Assembly (NCBI GenBank): GCA_015655115.1
Contig: JAATFQ010000184.1
Coordinates: 1 to 32,407, forward strand
Length of the DNA: 32,407 nt
Direction: 5' to 3'
Origin: Sphingobacteriales bacterium
GTDB lineage: Bacteria > Bacteroidota > Bacteroidia > Sphingobacteriales > Sphingobacteriaceae
This document shows positions 15,639 through 24,003 of this stretch, piece by piece (within the stretch, counting starts at the first letter, position 1; every line of letters begins with the position of its first letter). The notes under the pieces were generated by a model. The model was not told where the DNA came from. It saw only the letters and a program-made list of their open reading frames with translations, and did not search any database. The position numbers were made by a program, and so were the translations under genes.

Positions 15639-17555
15639 ATGGGAAATAAAATACTAATTGTAGAGGATGAATATGTTGTAGCCAATGACCTGCGCCTGAT
15701 TTTAGAGAAAGCGGGGTACCGGATCAATGGGGTTGCAGTTTCGGTAGAAGAAGCTATGGAATGTTTGCAGCAGCAGAAACCGGATATTGTGTTGTTGGAC
15801 ATCATGCTTGAAGGAAAGAAATCTGGTATTGATCTCGCCAGGGAGCTGCGTGCGCAAAATATCGCTTTTGTTTATCTATCTGCCAATTCAAGCCAGAAAA
15901 TACTGGAAGAAGCAAAGACTACAGAGCCCTATGGATTTCTTGTTAAACCTTTCAGGGAAAAAGACCTGCTGGTTACGCTGGATATCGCCTGGTACCGTCA
16001 CCAGTATAGCCTCGAGTCAAAACTTAGGGAGGCAGAACTCTTGCAGGAACAGCTGAATAGGATCAATTCGGAAACCATACCGATTCAGGAAAGATTATTG
16101 AAAATAGCCAGGCTGCTGCAAAGCCACATCCCTTTTGACCTGATGGTGGCAGAACGCAGGGCAATTGACACGCAACATGTTGAGGACACTGGCTATCTAC
16201 GTATCGGATTTAATGAATACCAGTATATAGGTCATCAGGAACTGATGACGATTGCTGGAATAGATAAAAATGAACTGTCTTCAATCATTGACCACGTTTG
16301 CGCAGATAGAGAAGCTGTTATTTATAACGGGAAAGCCGATGAAGATCTCCATCATAATCCACTGCGAAAATTATGGTTGAATTGTTTCCAGATGGTCTCT
16401 ACCCTCGCATTTCCTGTTATGTTAAATGATGGGCATTCGCTGTACTATTTTTTTTATAGCCGTCAGCCTGGCATTTTCAATACCAACCATATAAACTTAT
16501 TGAAACGCCTGAAAATTTCGGGGACCAATTCCATCAATAAGCCGGCAGTTCAATTACCCGATCACTCTGCATTTAACAATATTATCGGAAACCATCCTCT
16601 TTTACTGGACGCACTAGATCTTACTGCACAGGTTGCGCCCTATCATACTTCAGTGTTAATACTGGGTGAAAGCGGAACAGGAAAAGAGAAAATAGCACAG
16701 TCGATCCATACGCTTTCCCCAAGGGGGAATAATGCCTTTGTGAAAGTAAACTGTGCAGCCATTCCGCCTACACTGATTGAATCCGAATTATTCGGACATG
16801 AGAAAGGTGCATTTACCGGGGCTGTAGAAAAACGAAAAGGAAAGTTTGAACAGGCCGACGGAGGTACTATTTTCCTGGATGAAATCGGAGAGCTGACATT
16901 AGAGATGCAGGTTAAGTTATTACGTGTTTTACAGGAAAAGGAAATTGAGTATGTAGGCGGTTCTTCTATCAAAAAACTGGACGTCCGTATTATTGCTGCA
17001 ACAAACCGGAACCTTGAAAAAGAAGTAGCCAGAGGAAACTTCCGGCTTGACCTGTATTATCGTCTTAATGTCTTTCCAATTACCCTACCCTCTTTACAGG
17101 AACGTAAAAGTGACCTACCAGCACTGGCTTTATTTTTCGCCGACAGGTTTTGTAAAGAATTCAATAAGGAATATATGGGCATTTCTTCAGCGATGATGAA
17201 CGAACTGTCTGCCTATAACTGGCCCGGAAATATCCGTGAACTAGAGAATGTACTGGAGCATTCTGTAATTCTCAATGATGGAAAATCCCCGCTGGAATTA
17301 AAGCGTAGCTTAACCAATGTGTCTCCCGGCTTATCCGGCAAGGTTAACATTGAAACACTCCAGGATGTAAAGCAGGTTCAAAAGGAAACAGAAAGAGAAT
17401 ATATCATTTCGGTACTTAAAAAGGTGGAAGGCCGCATACGTGGCATAAATGGCGCCGCTGAATTACTGAATATAAAACCTACTACACTGGAATCAAAAAT
17501 GGCGAAGCTTGGAATCAAAAGTGAAGATTTTAAACGTCTGAAAGGAAATGCTTAA
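15639..17555 (+). CDS. Sigma-54-dependent response regulator
   Basis: A 638-residue enhancer-binding protein. The receiver domain (1-120) has D54 as phosphoacceptor (VLLDIML), S81 and K103. A middle region (about 125-300) has no clear motif but the size of a GAF-like domain. The AAA+ domain carries Walker A GESGTGKE (343-350), the sigma-54 contact loop GAFTGA (390-395) and Walker B FLDEIGE with D414/E415. The R-finger region and WPGNIRELENV follow. The C-terminus (RGINGAAELLNIKPTTLESKM, about 610-630) is a Fis-type helix-turn-helix. It is paired with the upstream TPR kinase, 37 bp away. Two phased palindromes at 17571-17618 directly after it are likely enhancer sites, so a downstream target (hydrolase at 17779) or autoregulatory wiring is plausible. 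Confidence 0.93.
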   Translation: MGNKILIVEDEYVVANDLRLILEKAGYRINGVAVSVEEAMECLQQQKPDIVLLDIMLEGKKSGIDLARELRAQNIAFVYLSANSSQKILEEAKTTEPYGFLVKPFREKDLLVTLDIAWYRHQYSLESKLREAELLQEQLNRINSETIPIQERLLKIARLLQSHIPFDLMVAERRAIDTQHVEDTGYLRIGFNEYQYIGHQELMTIAGIDKNELSSIIDHVCADREAVIYNGKADEDLHHNPLRKLWLNCFQMVSTLAFPVMLNDGHSLYYFFYSRQPGIFNTNHINLLKRLKISGTNSINKPAVQLPDHSAFNNIIGNHPLLLDALDLTAQVAPYHTSVLILGESGTGKEKIAQSIHTLSPRGNNAFVKVNCAAIPPTLIESELFGHEKGAFTGAVEKRKGKFEQADGGTIFLDEIGELTLEMQVKLLRVLQEKEIEYVGGSSIKKLDVRIIAATNRNLEKEVARGNFRLDLYYRLNVFPITLPSLQERKSDLPALALFFADRFCKEFNKEYMGISSAMMNELSAYNWPGNIRELENVLEHSVILNDGKSPLELKRSLTNVSPGLSGKVNIETLQDVKQVQKETEREYIISVLKKVEGRIRGINGAAELLNIKPTTLESKMAKLGIKSEDFKRLKGNA

Positions 17556-17570
17556 GTAAATGACAATCTC

Positions 17571-17625
17571 CTCCGATAATTTCGGAGTTCTTTTGGTGTA
17601 TCTCCGAAATTATCGGAGATACACC
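17571..17625 (+). promoter_or_regulatory. Phased palindrome pair, candidate sigma-54 enhancer (also a hairpin)
   Basis: CTCCGATAATTTCGGAG (17571-17587) is followed after 14 bases by its exact reverse complement at 17602-17618. Each copy is itself a palindrome with TCCGA arms. The centres are 31 bp apart, three helical turns. The second copy also forms a perfect 13-bp stem, GGTGTATCTCCGA with TCGGAGATACACC (17595-17625). This fits a binding-protein enhancer pair, with termination of the regulator transcript as an alternative. Little T-run follows, which argues against a terminator. Confidence 0.55.
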
Positions 17626-17725
17626 TCTCAGTTATATCTGCACGATTTGTAAGATATATACATATAACACTGATTTAAAACACATTAACCATCTTCATTG
17701 AAATTCATCAGATTTATAAAATGAA

Positions 17726-17746
17726 TGGTATGGGATTGGTATGGGC
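17726..17746 (+). promoter_or_regulatory. Direct repeat TGGTATGGG with a weak sigma-54-like GG-N10-GC
   Basis: TGGTATGGG occurs at 17726-17734 and 17737-17745, 11 bp apart. Within it, GG (17733-17734) and GC (17745-17746) have the exact 10-base spacing of a -24/-12 sigma-54 promoter, 33 bases before the hydrolase ATG. Only the invariant GG and GC match, and the flanking consensus (TGGCAC, TTGC) does not. Confidence 0.25.
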
Positions 17747-17778
17747 TTCAGTGTTAGATAAGTACTAAAAATAATTTC

Positions 17779-18627
17779 ATGACAGCTTCAAAAGAAAACG
17801 AAACTATATCAGGTTTCACCAGTAGTAGTGGGGAGCATATTTTTTTCAGGAACTGGAAGGCAACAGTCACACCGAAAGGAGTCATCCTGATCGTTCACGG
17901 ATTGAATTCCCATAGCGCCTATTATCGACACTTTGCCTCACAGCTTAACGAAAATGGCTACGAAGCATATGCAATCGACCTTCGCGGCCGTGGACATTCA
18001 GCTGGTGAGCGTTATTACATTTCGGATTATAAAGAGATCATTGCGGATATCGGCTTATTATTGGGTATTATAGCATCTTCCCATCCTGCAGTACCCATTT
18101 TTTTACTAGGCCATAGTGCCGGTGGTGTATTTGCGTCAGTGTATGCGTTGCTGCATCAAGCCAAATTAAAAGGACTGATTTCTGAAAGTTTTGCTTTTGA
18201 TCTTCCTGTACCGGGCTTTGCATTGGCCATTGTCAAATTCCTGGGCCAAATTATACCACATACACGGCTCATCAAATTGAAGAACGAAGATTTTTCCCGT
18301 GAGCGTGAGCTGGTAGAAAAGATGAATAACGACCCTTTACTGGAAAACGAAAAGCAACCGGCAAAAACAATGCAGCAACTGTTGCTTGCTTCTGAATACT
18401 TAAAAAAAGGAATGCCTGAATTGAAACTTCCGCTTTTGATACTACATGGTACTGCTGATAAAGCGACAAGGCCGGAAGGGAGTAAATACTTCATAGAACA
18501 TGCTTCTTCAGCAGATAAACAACTAAAGCTGTATGAGGGGTATTACCATGACCTTTTAAATGACAAATACAATGGAATTGTGATTAAGGACATCCTTGAA
18601 TGGCTTGATGCAAGAGCTGGTCTTTAA
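17779..18627 (+). CDS. Alpha/beta hydrolase, monoacylglycerol-lipase-like (serine nucleophile)
   Basis: A 282-residue hydrolase. The oxyanion motif VHGLNSHS is at about 39-46, the nucleophile S113 is in GHSAGG, the acid D227 is in HGTADK and the base H257 is in YYHDLL. The DLRGRGHSAGER segment after strand 4 is typical of monoacylglycerol lipase / lysophospholipase (Hydrolase_4, PldB-like) proteins. No signal peptide is present, so it is a cytoplasmic or membrane-peripheral esterase of acylglycerols or similar lipids. It lies downstream of the candidate enhancer pair, so the sigma-54 regulator may control it. A LysR gene starts 48 bp after it on the same strand. Confidence 0.88.
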   Translation: MTASKENETISGFTSSSGEHIFFRNWKATVTPKGVILIVHGLNSHSAYYRHFASQLNENGYEAYAIDLRGRGHSAGERYYISDYKEIIADIGLLLGIIASSHPAVPIFLLGHSAGGVFASVYALLHQAKLKGLISESFAFDLPVPGFALAIVKFLGQIIPHTRLIKLKNEDFSRERELVEKMNNDPLLENEKQPAKTMQQLLLASEYLKKGMPELKLPLLILHGTADKATRPEGSKYFIEHASSADKQLKLYEGYYHDLLNDKYNGIVIKDILEWLDARAGL

Positions 18628-18675
18628 AAAACAAGATCCGTCTTAATATATATATGAATCTTAAATCAACAGGCG

Positions 18676-19608
18676 ATGTTAAATTTAGAATGGTTTAGAA
18701 CTTTTAAAGTCATATATGAAGCTGGCACATTATCGGCAGCTGCACAAGTGCTGTTTATTTCCCAACCAGGAGTTAGCCTCCACCTGAGTTCGCTGGAATC
18801 ATATACGGGCTACCGCCTTTTTGAACGCGATACCAGAAAAATGATGGCGACCGAAAGGGGAATTATGCTTTACAATTATATCATCGATCATATGAACAAG
18901 CTCGAAGAAGCTGAACAGGTCTTTCACCGTAGATCAAAGATGTTAAGGCCTACTGTCAGCGTCGGAATGGGATTTGAACTCTTTCAGCATACGCTTGAAC
19001 CTTATATTTCCAGTCTGCCATTCGACCTGATCACCAGATTCGGCGAACACCAGCAAATGGTACAGGATCTGAACAACGGAGCATTAGACCTGATTTTAAC
19101 TCAGCAAAAAGGTAATCAAAACAACATGGCTTATACACCGTTCACAACCGAACAAATGGTACTGATTTGTGGTAGCCAAACGGATACTGAAGAACTCGAC
19201 CAGCTTGCGCTGACCAACGACAGGCCAGCGATAAAAAAATGGCTGTCGGTCCAAACGTGGTATACCAGAGCTGCAGATACTGAACAGCTGAAAAGATTCT
19301 GGGAAGCTAACTTCGGCTCATTGCCCGAATTCAGGTCAAACTATGTCCTGCCCTATTTTAGTTCAATTCTGCGATGTCTGGCAAATGGCAAAGGCTTCGC
19401 CCTTGTTCCAGACTTTCTTTGCAAGAGGTACGTTTCGGATAACGAAGTGAAACTAGCATGGGAAGGTAGTTTCTCTGTTGAAAACACCCTTTATTTTGGA
19501 AAGCGCAAAAAAAACGTCTATGCTGATGAGATCATGCAATTAGAAGAGATCTTATCCAGGAACTGGCCACCTTTATCAGCACAGATTATTCATCAATATT
19601 CCATTTAA
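18676..19608 (+). CDS. LysR-family transcriptional regulator
   Basis: A 310-residue LysR-type regulator. The N-terminal winged helix-turn-helix (residues 1-60) reads LEWFRTFKVIYEAGTLSAAA, then QPGVSLHLSSLE and LFERDTRKM, all classic for the family. The rest is a substrate-binding-like effector domain with two Rossmann-like lobes. It is 48 bp after the lipase-like gene and 230 bp before the prolyl-iminopeptidase-like gene. It could control either the preceding hydrolase or the following pair (19839, 20938), all on the same strand. A divergent target, the usual LysR arrangement, is absent. The effector is unknown. Confidence 0.93.
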   Translation: MLNLEWFRTFKVIYEAGTLSAAAQVLFISQPGVSLHLSSLESYTGYRLFERDTRKMMATERGIMLYNYIIDHMNKLEEAEQVFHRRSKMLRPTVSVGMGFELFQHTLEPYISSLPFDLITRFGEHQQMVQDLNNGALDLILTQQKGNQNNMAYTPFTTEQMVLICGSQTDTEELDQLALTNDRPAIKKWLSVQTWYTRAADTEQLKRFWEANFGSLPEFRSNYVLPYFSSILRCLANGKGFALVPDFLCKRYVSDNEVKLAWEGSFSVENTLYFGKRKKNVYADEIMQLEEILSRNWPPLSAQIIHQYSI

Positions 19609-19838
19609 TTTATCCCCCGGTTAAGCACTAATAATATCACTATAATTCTAATACTATCGTCACTGAATGCACGCGGCGGGGAACTCGTTTGACGGATTCG
19701 GAATATTAGTTGCCTATTGAGGATGCTGGTTGCAGTGTACGGTTACGACCGGCACACACACAGCTCCGGCGGCGCATTTTAAGATGTATGATATACTATC
19801 AAGCATAAACAAATTGTATAACATCTAGTATAAATAAT
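19609..19838. other. 230-bp intergenic region, GC-rich centre
   Basis: No gene was found. The centre (about 19668-19780) is clearly more GC-rich than its surroundings. The last 45 bases hold TATACTA (19792-19798) and TAGTATA (19826-19832) as inverted half-sites near the next gene, a possible LysR target. No clear promoter consensus was seen. Confidence 0.4.
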
Positions 19839-20852
19839 ATGAAAAGTAAACTTTTGTTAGTCGCGCTGACTGCGCTGACAGCGTGTAATTCACCGAAAGA
19901 TCCCTACGTAACAGTCAGTCCTATCAAAACGGACAGCATCAAAACGGGTGGTAATAAACTGATTGAAATCGATGGAAAGTATAAGGTATGGACCAAAAAG
20001 GTGGGTGAAGGAAAGATAAAGATATTGCTGTTACACGGTGGACCAGGTTTCTCTCACGATTATCTGGAATGCTTCGATGATTTTCTGCCGAAAGAAGGAA
20101 TGGAGATCTATTATTACGACCAGCTGGGTTGCGGCAATTCAGATGTGCCTGCAGACACCTCATTGTGGACCATCCCGCGTTACGTTGAAGAAGTTGAGCA
20201 GGTACGAAAAGGCCTGGGATTAGATAAATTCTACATCTTGGGACATTCCTGGGGTAGCTTGCTGGCGATGGAATACCTGGATAAATACCAATCCCATGTA
20301 AAAGGTGCGGTGTTCTCCAACATGACGGGCAGCCTGAAAGATTACTTAGACTATACGTCTATACTAAAGTCGAAGCTTTTTAGCCCAGGAGACAAACTAC
20401 TTTACGATTCACTTGACCGGATCAAGGCATATACTTCGGCACAATATACTGACCTGCTGATGAACAAGCTTTATACCCAGGTGATATGCCGTCTGCCTCT
20501 GGCTAAATGGCCCGAACCTTTGTTTAGAACATTTAAAAAGCCCAATCAAACCATTTACCTGCAAATGCAGGGGGTTGATGAGTTTCATGTAACCGGGAAT
20601 TTCAAAAACTGGGATTTTTGGGACAGACTGCCAAACATAAAGATTCCTGTGTTAGTACTCGGTGGCCAGTACGATGAGATGAATCCTGCAAGCATGAAGA
20701 AAGAAGGCCTTCTACTGCCCTACAGCCGGACATATTTATGCCCTGAAGGCAGTCACATGGCTATGTATGATGACCAGCAACGGTATTTTTCATCCTTGAC
20801 CGCCTTTTTAAAAGACATTGATCAGGGCACATTTAAAGCGGATGCCAAATAA
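19839..20852 (+). CDS. Prolyl-iminopeptidase-like alpha/beta hydrolase, lipoprotein
   Basis: A 337-residue hydrolase of peptidase family S33. The N-terminus MKSKLLLVALTALTAC ends in a lipobox (LTAC, Cys16), so the mature protein is membrane-anchored in the periplasm or at the outer membrane. The HGGPG oxyanion motif (66-70) and the nucleophile S137 in GHSWGS are the S33 signature. The acid is in GGQYDEMNP and the base in PEGSHMAMYDD. The usual DQRGxGxS block reads DQLGCGNSD, so the Arg normally present is Leu. It may release N-terminal Pro or other residues from peptides, or act as an ester or amide hydrolase. It is followed 85 bp later by a secreted dehalogenase-like hydrolase. Confidence 0.85.
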   Translation: MKSKLLLVALTALTACNSPKDPYVTVSPIKTDSIKTGGNKLIEIDGKYKVWTKKVGEGKIKILLLHGGPGFSHDYLECFDDFLPKEGMEIYYYDQLGCGNSDVPADTSLWTIPRYVEEVEQVRKGLGLDKFYILGHSWGSLLAMEYLDKYQSHVKGAVFSNMTGSLKDYLDYTSILKSKLFSPGDKLLYDSLDRIKAYTSAQYTDLLMNKLYTQVICRLPLAKWPEPLFRTFKKPNQTIYLQMQGVDEFHVTGNFKNWDFWDRLPNIKIPVLVLGGQYDEMNPASMKKEGLLLPYSRTYLCPEGSHMAMYDDQQRYFSSLTAFLKDIDQGTFKADAK

Positions 20853-20937
20853 GGTTTCCTTTTTGAAACGTGCAGCCAGCCTGGAGCGTTTAGGGCTACT
20901 TGTAAAATGATATGTTCAATCTTATAAATTAAAAACA

Positions 20938-21888
20938 ATGAAAAAGAGAAGTTTTATTTTGATTTTACTCCTGGCTGCAGCTTCACTCTCTGCCAAAGTA
21001 AATGCACAGGTAGATAGCAGGGCTTACCACATCAAATACCGGAAAACAAAGATTGATGGTATAGAAATATTCTATAGGGAAGCCGGAGATCCTAAAAAAC
21101 CTGTTATTTTATTGCTGCATGGATTTCCTTCCTCTTCCCACATGTACAGAAACCTGATGGAACGGCTTGCTCCACACTACCACCTGATAGCTCCTGATTA
21201 TCCGGGATTTGGATTCAGCAGCTGCCCCTCTCCTGCTGTTTTCAATTACTCCTTTGATCACCTTGCGGAAGTAGTAGAGAAATTTATTGACAAGTTGCAG
21301 TTAAAATCCATTAGCTTTTATCTGCAGGATTACGGTGGGCCTATAGGTTTTAGAATCATTAACAAAAGACCTGAACTGGTCAAGTCGCTCATTATTCAAA
21401 ATGCGAATATTTACTTAGAGGGACTTGGCCCCGATGTACAGAAAATCGGAACGCTGACGGCCGCACATGATATGAAAGGTCTGGATGCCGTTACCGCATA
21501 TATGATGTCAATGGAGGGAATAAAAGAACAATATATTTATGGTACAAAACATCCGGAGCGGATAAGTCCGGACAGCTATTATATGGATCATTTCATCTTT
21601 GAGCAGCCAGGTATAAAAGATATCCAGAAAATTCTTTTCAACGACTACGGAAACAATTTCCCGAAGTATCCGGAATGGCAGGAATACCTCAGAAAACACA
21701 AGCCCCCGGTGCTGATCACCTGGGGCAAGAACGATAAGATATTTCCGGGATCCGGTGCCCTGGCCTATAAGAAGGACTTGCCCAATGCAGAGGTACATCT
21801 GTTTGATGGCGGGCATTTTCTCCTCGAAGAGTATGGAAACGAAATTGCCGGAAGAATACACACGTTCCTGCAAAAAATAAACCGATGA
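20938..21888 (+). CDS. Secreted alpha/beta hydrolase, dehalogenase/epoxide-hydrolase-like
   Basis: A 316-residue protein with a signal peptide (MKKRSFILILLLAAASLSAKVNA, cut before QVDS), so it acts in the periplasm. The core matches the hydrolase at 11989. The oxyanion motif is HGFPSSS, the elbow YLQDYGGPIG has the Asp nucleophile D131, and D266 in GKND and H293 in DGGHF complete the triad. FYREAG before the core and the HMYRNL segment after the oxyanion loop are shared by both. The cap region also aligns. It is probably a paralogue that has gained an export signal. The stop codon lies within a strong hairpin shared with the convergent dehydrogenase gene. Substrate unknown. Confidence 0.87.
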   Translation: MKKRSFILILLLAAASLSAKVNAQVDSRAYHIKYRKTKIDGIEIFYREAGDPKKPVILLLHGFPSSSHMYRNLMERLAPHYHLIAPDYPGFGFSSCPSPAVFNYSFDHLAEVVEKFIDKLQLKSISFYLQDYGGPIGFRIINKRPELVKSLIIQNANIYLEGLGPDVQKIGTLTAAHDMKGLDAVTAYMMSMEGIKEQYIYGTKHPERISPDSYYMDHFIFEQPGIKDIQKILFNDYGNNFPKYPEWQEYLRKHKPPVLITWGKNDKIFPGSGALAYKKDLPNAEVHLFDGGHFLLEEYGNEIAGRIHTFLQKINR

Positions 21889-21921
21889 TTAACAGTCTAT
21901 CCTTTCGGGTAGGCTGTTAAT
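21888..21921. terminator. Bidirectional terminator overlapping both convergent stop codons
   Basis: A 15-bp stem (5' arm 21888-21902, 3' arm 21907-21921) with two G-U pairs and a TTTC loop. The last base of the hydrolase stop (21886-21888) and the whole dehydrogenase stop (21917-21919) lie in it. On the minus strand a T-rich tract follows, and on the plus strand a TTTT lies nearby. It should serve both genes. Confidence 0.75.
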
Positions 21922-22861
21922 GGGCATTTTGCTTTAGCCACTGTATCAAAATGCTGACGATATCGTTAAAAAAAAGATGGTAAGTATCTTGCGTTACATA
22001 ACCAATGTGGGGAGTTGCCAGTACATTGTTCAATGTCCTAAAAGGGTGCGCGGCATCCAAAGGCTCTTTATCAAATACATCCAGGGCGGCCCCGGCAATT
22101 TTGTTTTGCTCAAGCGCAGCTATCAATGCGGCTTCATCTACCAAGGGTCCCCTGGAGGTATTGATCAGATAGGCGGTTGGCTTCATCAACGCCAATTCTT
22201 CTACACCAACAATACCCTTACTGCGATCACTAAGCACCATCTGGACGGTCAGGTAATCTGACAACTGAAAAAGGCTCTTCTTATCTACATACCTTGCTCC
22301 GCCCACCCGTGCTTTTTCAGGGGTTAGGTTCTCACTCCAGGCAATCACATCCATATCAAAGGCCTTAGCAACAGCGGCAACCTGTGAGCCCAGATTACCA
22401 AGCCCCAATATACCCAAAGTTTTACCTCTCAGGTCATTACCCACCAGATGTTGCCATCCACCGGCACGCAGGCTGGCATTTTCCTGCGGGATATGTTTGG
22501 CCACTGCGAAAAGCAGTGCCCAGGTGAGCTCAAGCGCACCATGGCCTAAATAATTGGTGTTTTGCACCACAATACCTAGCGCTTCAGCTGCTTTGACATC
22601 TATAGACCGGTTTTGCTCACCGGTTGATACAACCAGCTTCAGATTGCTTAAACGCATTAGTAAACCCGCTGTCAGTGGGGTACGCTCACGCATAACACAG
22701 ATAATATCAAAGGGCATCAGGCGTGCCGCAATCTCTACCTCTTCATGTAAATGCGTCGTAAAGATTTCTATATCGGCATATTGGGTAACCGGTGTCCAAT
22801 CGGTAAAGGATCTGGCTACATCCTGATAGTCATCCAGTATAGCTATTTTATATCTTTGCAT
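21917..22861 (-). CDS. D-2-hydroxyacid dehydrogenase
   Basis: A 314-residue NAD-dependent D-2-hydroxyacid dehydrogenase. It has the nucleotide motif GLGNLG (153-158) and the catalytic triad R237 (INTSRGPLVDE), E266 (DVFDKEPLD) and H285 (ATPHIGYVT), so it should be active. The N-terminal AILDDYQDVA block is typical of a bacterial subfamily close to phosphoglycerate dehydrogenase and glyoxylate/hydroxypyruvate reductases, but it lacks the ACT domain of SerA. It is cytoplasmic and reversibly reduces 2-keto acids. The gene is divergent from the aspartyl protease across 254 bp with no recognisable operator, and convergent with the secreted hydrolase. Confidence 0.92.
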   Translation of the reverse strand: MQRYKIAILDDYQDVARSFTDWTPVTQYADIEIFTTHLHEEVEIAARLMPFDIICVMRERTPLTAGLLMRLSNLKLVVSTGEQNRSIDVKAAEALGIVVQNTNYLGHGALELTWALLFAVAKHIPQENASLRAGGWQHLVGNDLRGKTLGILGLGNLGSQVAAVAKAFDMDVIAWSENLTPEKARVGGARYVDKKSLFQLSDYLTVQMVLSDRSKGIVGVEELALMKPTAYLINTSRGPLVDEAALIAALEQNKIAGAALDVFDKEPLDAAHPFRTLNNVLATPHIGYVTQDTYHLFFNDIVSILIQWLKQNAH

Positions 22862-23115
22862 AGTTTTTGTATTGAGAAGTCTAAAGGTTGTATCGTTTTT
22901 ATGTTTTTCATTTCTTTAACATCAGCAAAGAATGATCCACAACATAAACTCCTATTTATCAAACGATTAAATTCAATTTATTGTAATCAGATTAACCTTA
23001 TATCGTTAATTTACGAATGGTTAAAATAAACGATCAAGGCATCCAAATTCAGAGCATTTTATTTTTCGTTTTGCTAAATTATAATTATTTTACCCCAATA
23101 AATACACATTATACT

Positions 23116-24003
23116 ATGCATTCTACCTTATATTCCTGGTCAAGACCTCTATTTCTTTTTATGTTTGTATTGCTAATAACCAGCACAAGCCATGCACAGT
23201 CATTCATCCCGTTTGAACTGACGGCGCAAGGCCATATAATGATCAAGGTAAAGATTAACGGGGTAGAGGGCAACTTTATATTTGATACAGGTGCTGGCTT
23301 AACGCTGGTAACTAAAACCTTTTCGGATAAAATAGGCAAGCTGCATAAACAGGATGGTAGCTATACTGCTTTTCGCGCTACCGGTGAGAAACTAACAGCC
23401 GACCTATATGATGCACAGACAGTAGCATTAGGAACCTTTGTTGAGCGTAACCCGGTATTGACAATTTTTGATGTAAACCTCGGTCCCATCGATGGCCTGA
23501 TTTCTCTGATGAGTTTTAAGGACCAGCCATTTACAATTGATTACACCAACAAAAAGATAATTTTTGAGACAGATAAAAGTATGTCTGCCATTCGGAAGTC
23601 GGGACATCAAATTCCACTGCAGTTGGAGGACTCGAGAGGCAAAGCGTTATCTATATTTGCTTATTTTATGGTCAACGATAAGTTAACATTACAATTTTCA
23701 ATTGATAGTGGTGCTGGGAATAATGTATATCGCATAAACTCAAAGTATATTCCGGCTTTTGGTATTGATACTGCAAGCGCCAGTAAAATAGTGATCCCGA
23801 GTGAGTTTAATCCAAAGCTTAAGACCATTATTTACCAAGCCAATATCAAATCCATAACAGCAAAAGCTTCACCTGCCATTCAATGCCGGGATGTAAAAGC
23901 GTCCTTTATCGATGACTTAATTTATGATGGTATATTATCATTAAACTGGATCGGAAAACAAGTTACCTTTGATTTAAAAAAACACCAAATGATTGTTCTA
24001 TGA
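23116..24003 (+). CDS. Secreted retropepsin/pepsin-like aspartyl protease
   Basis: A 295-residue protein from the ATG at 23116. The frame is open from 23017, but the signal peptide (MHSTLYSWSRPLFLFMFVLL to AHAQ-like TSHAQ) fixes the start. Two active-site motifs are present: D57-T-G in FDTGAG and D197-S-G in IDSGAG. Each is followed by a hydrophobic strand, so this is a two-lobed enzyme with both Asp residues in one chain, rather than a homodimeric retropepsin. It is predicted to be periplasmic. It resembles Bacteroidota 'retropepsin-like aspartic protease' proteins. Its stop overlaps the start of the barstar-like gene (ATGA at 24000-24003), so the two are translationally coupled. Confidence 0.88.
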   Translation: MHSTLYSWSRPLFLFMFVLLITSTSHAQSFIPFELTAQGHIMIKVKINGVEGNFIFDTGAGLTLVTKTFSDKIGKLHKQDGSYTAFRATGEKLTADLYDAQTVALGTFVERNPVLTIFDVNLGPIDGLISLMSFKDQPFTIDYTNKKIIFETDKSMSAIRKSGHQIPLQLEDSRGKALSIFAYFMVNDKLTLQFSIDSGAGNNVYRINSKYIPAFGIDTASASKIVIPSEFNPKLKTIIYQANIKSITAKASPAIQCRDVKASFIDDLIYDGILSLNWIGKQVTFDLKKHQMIVL

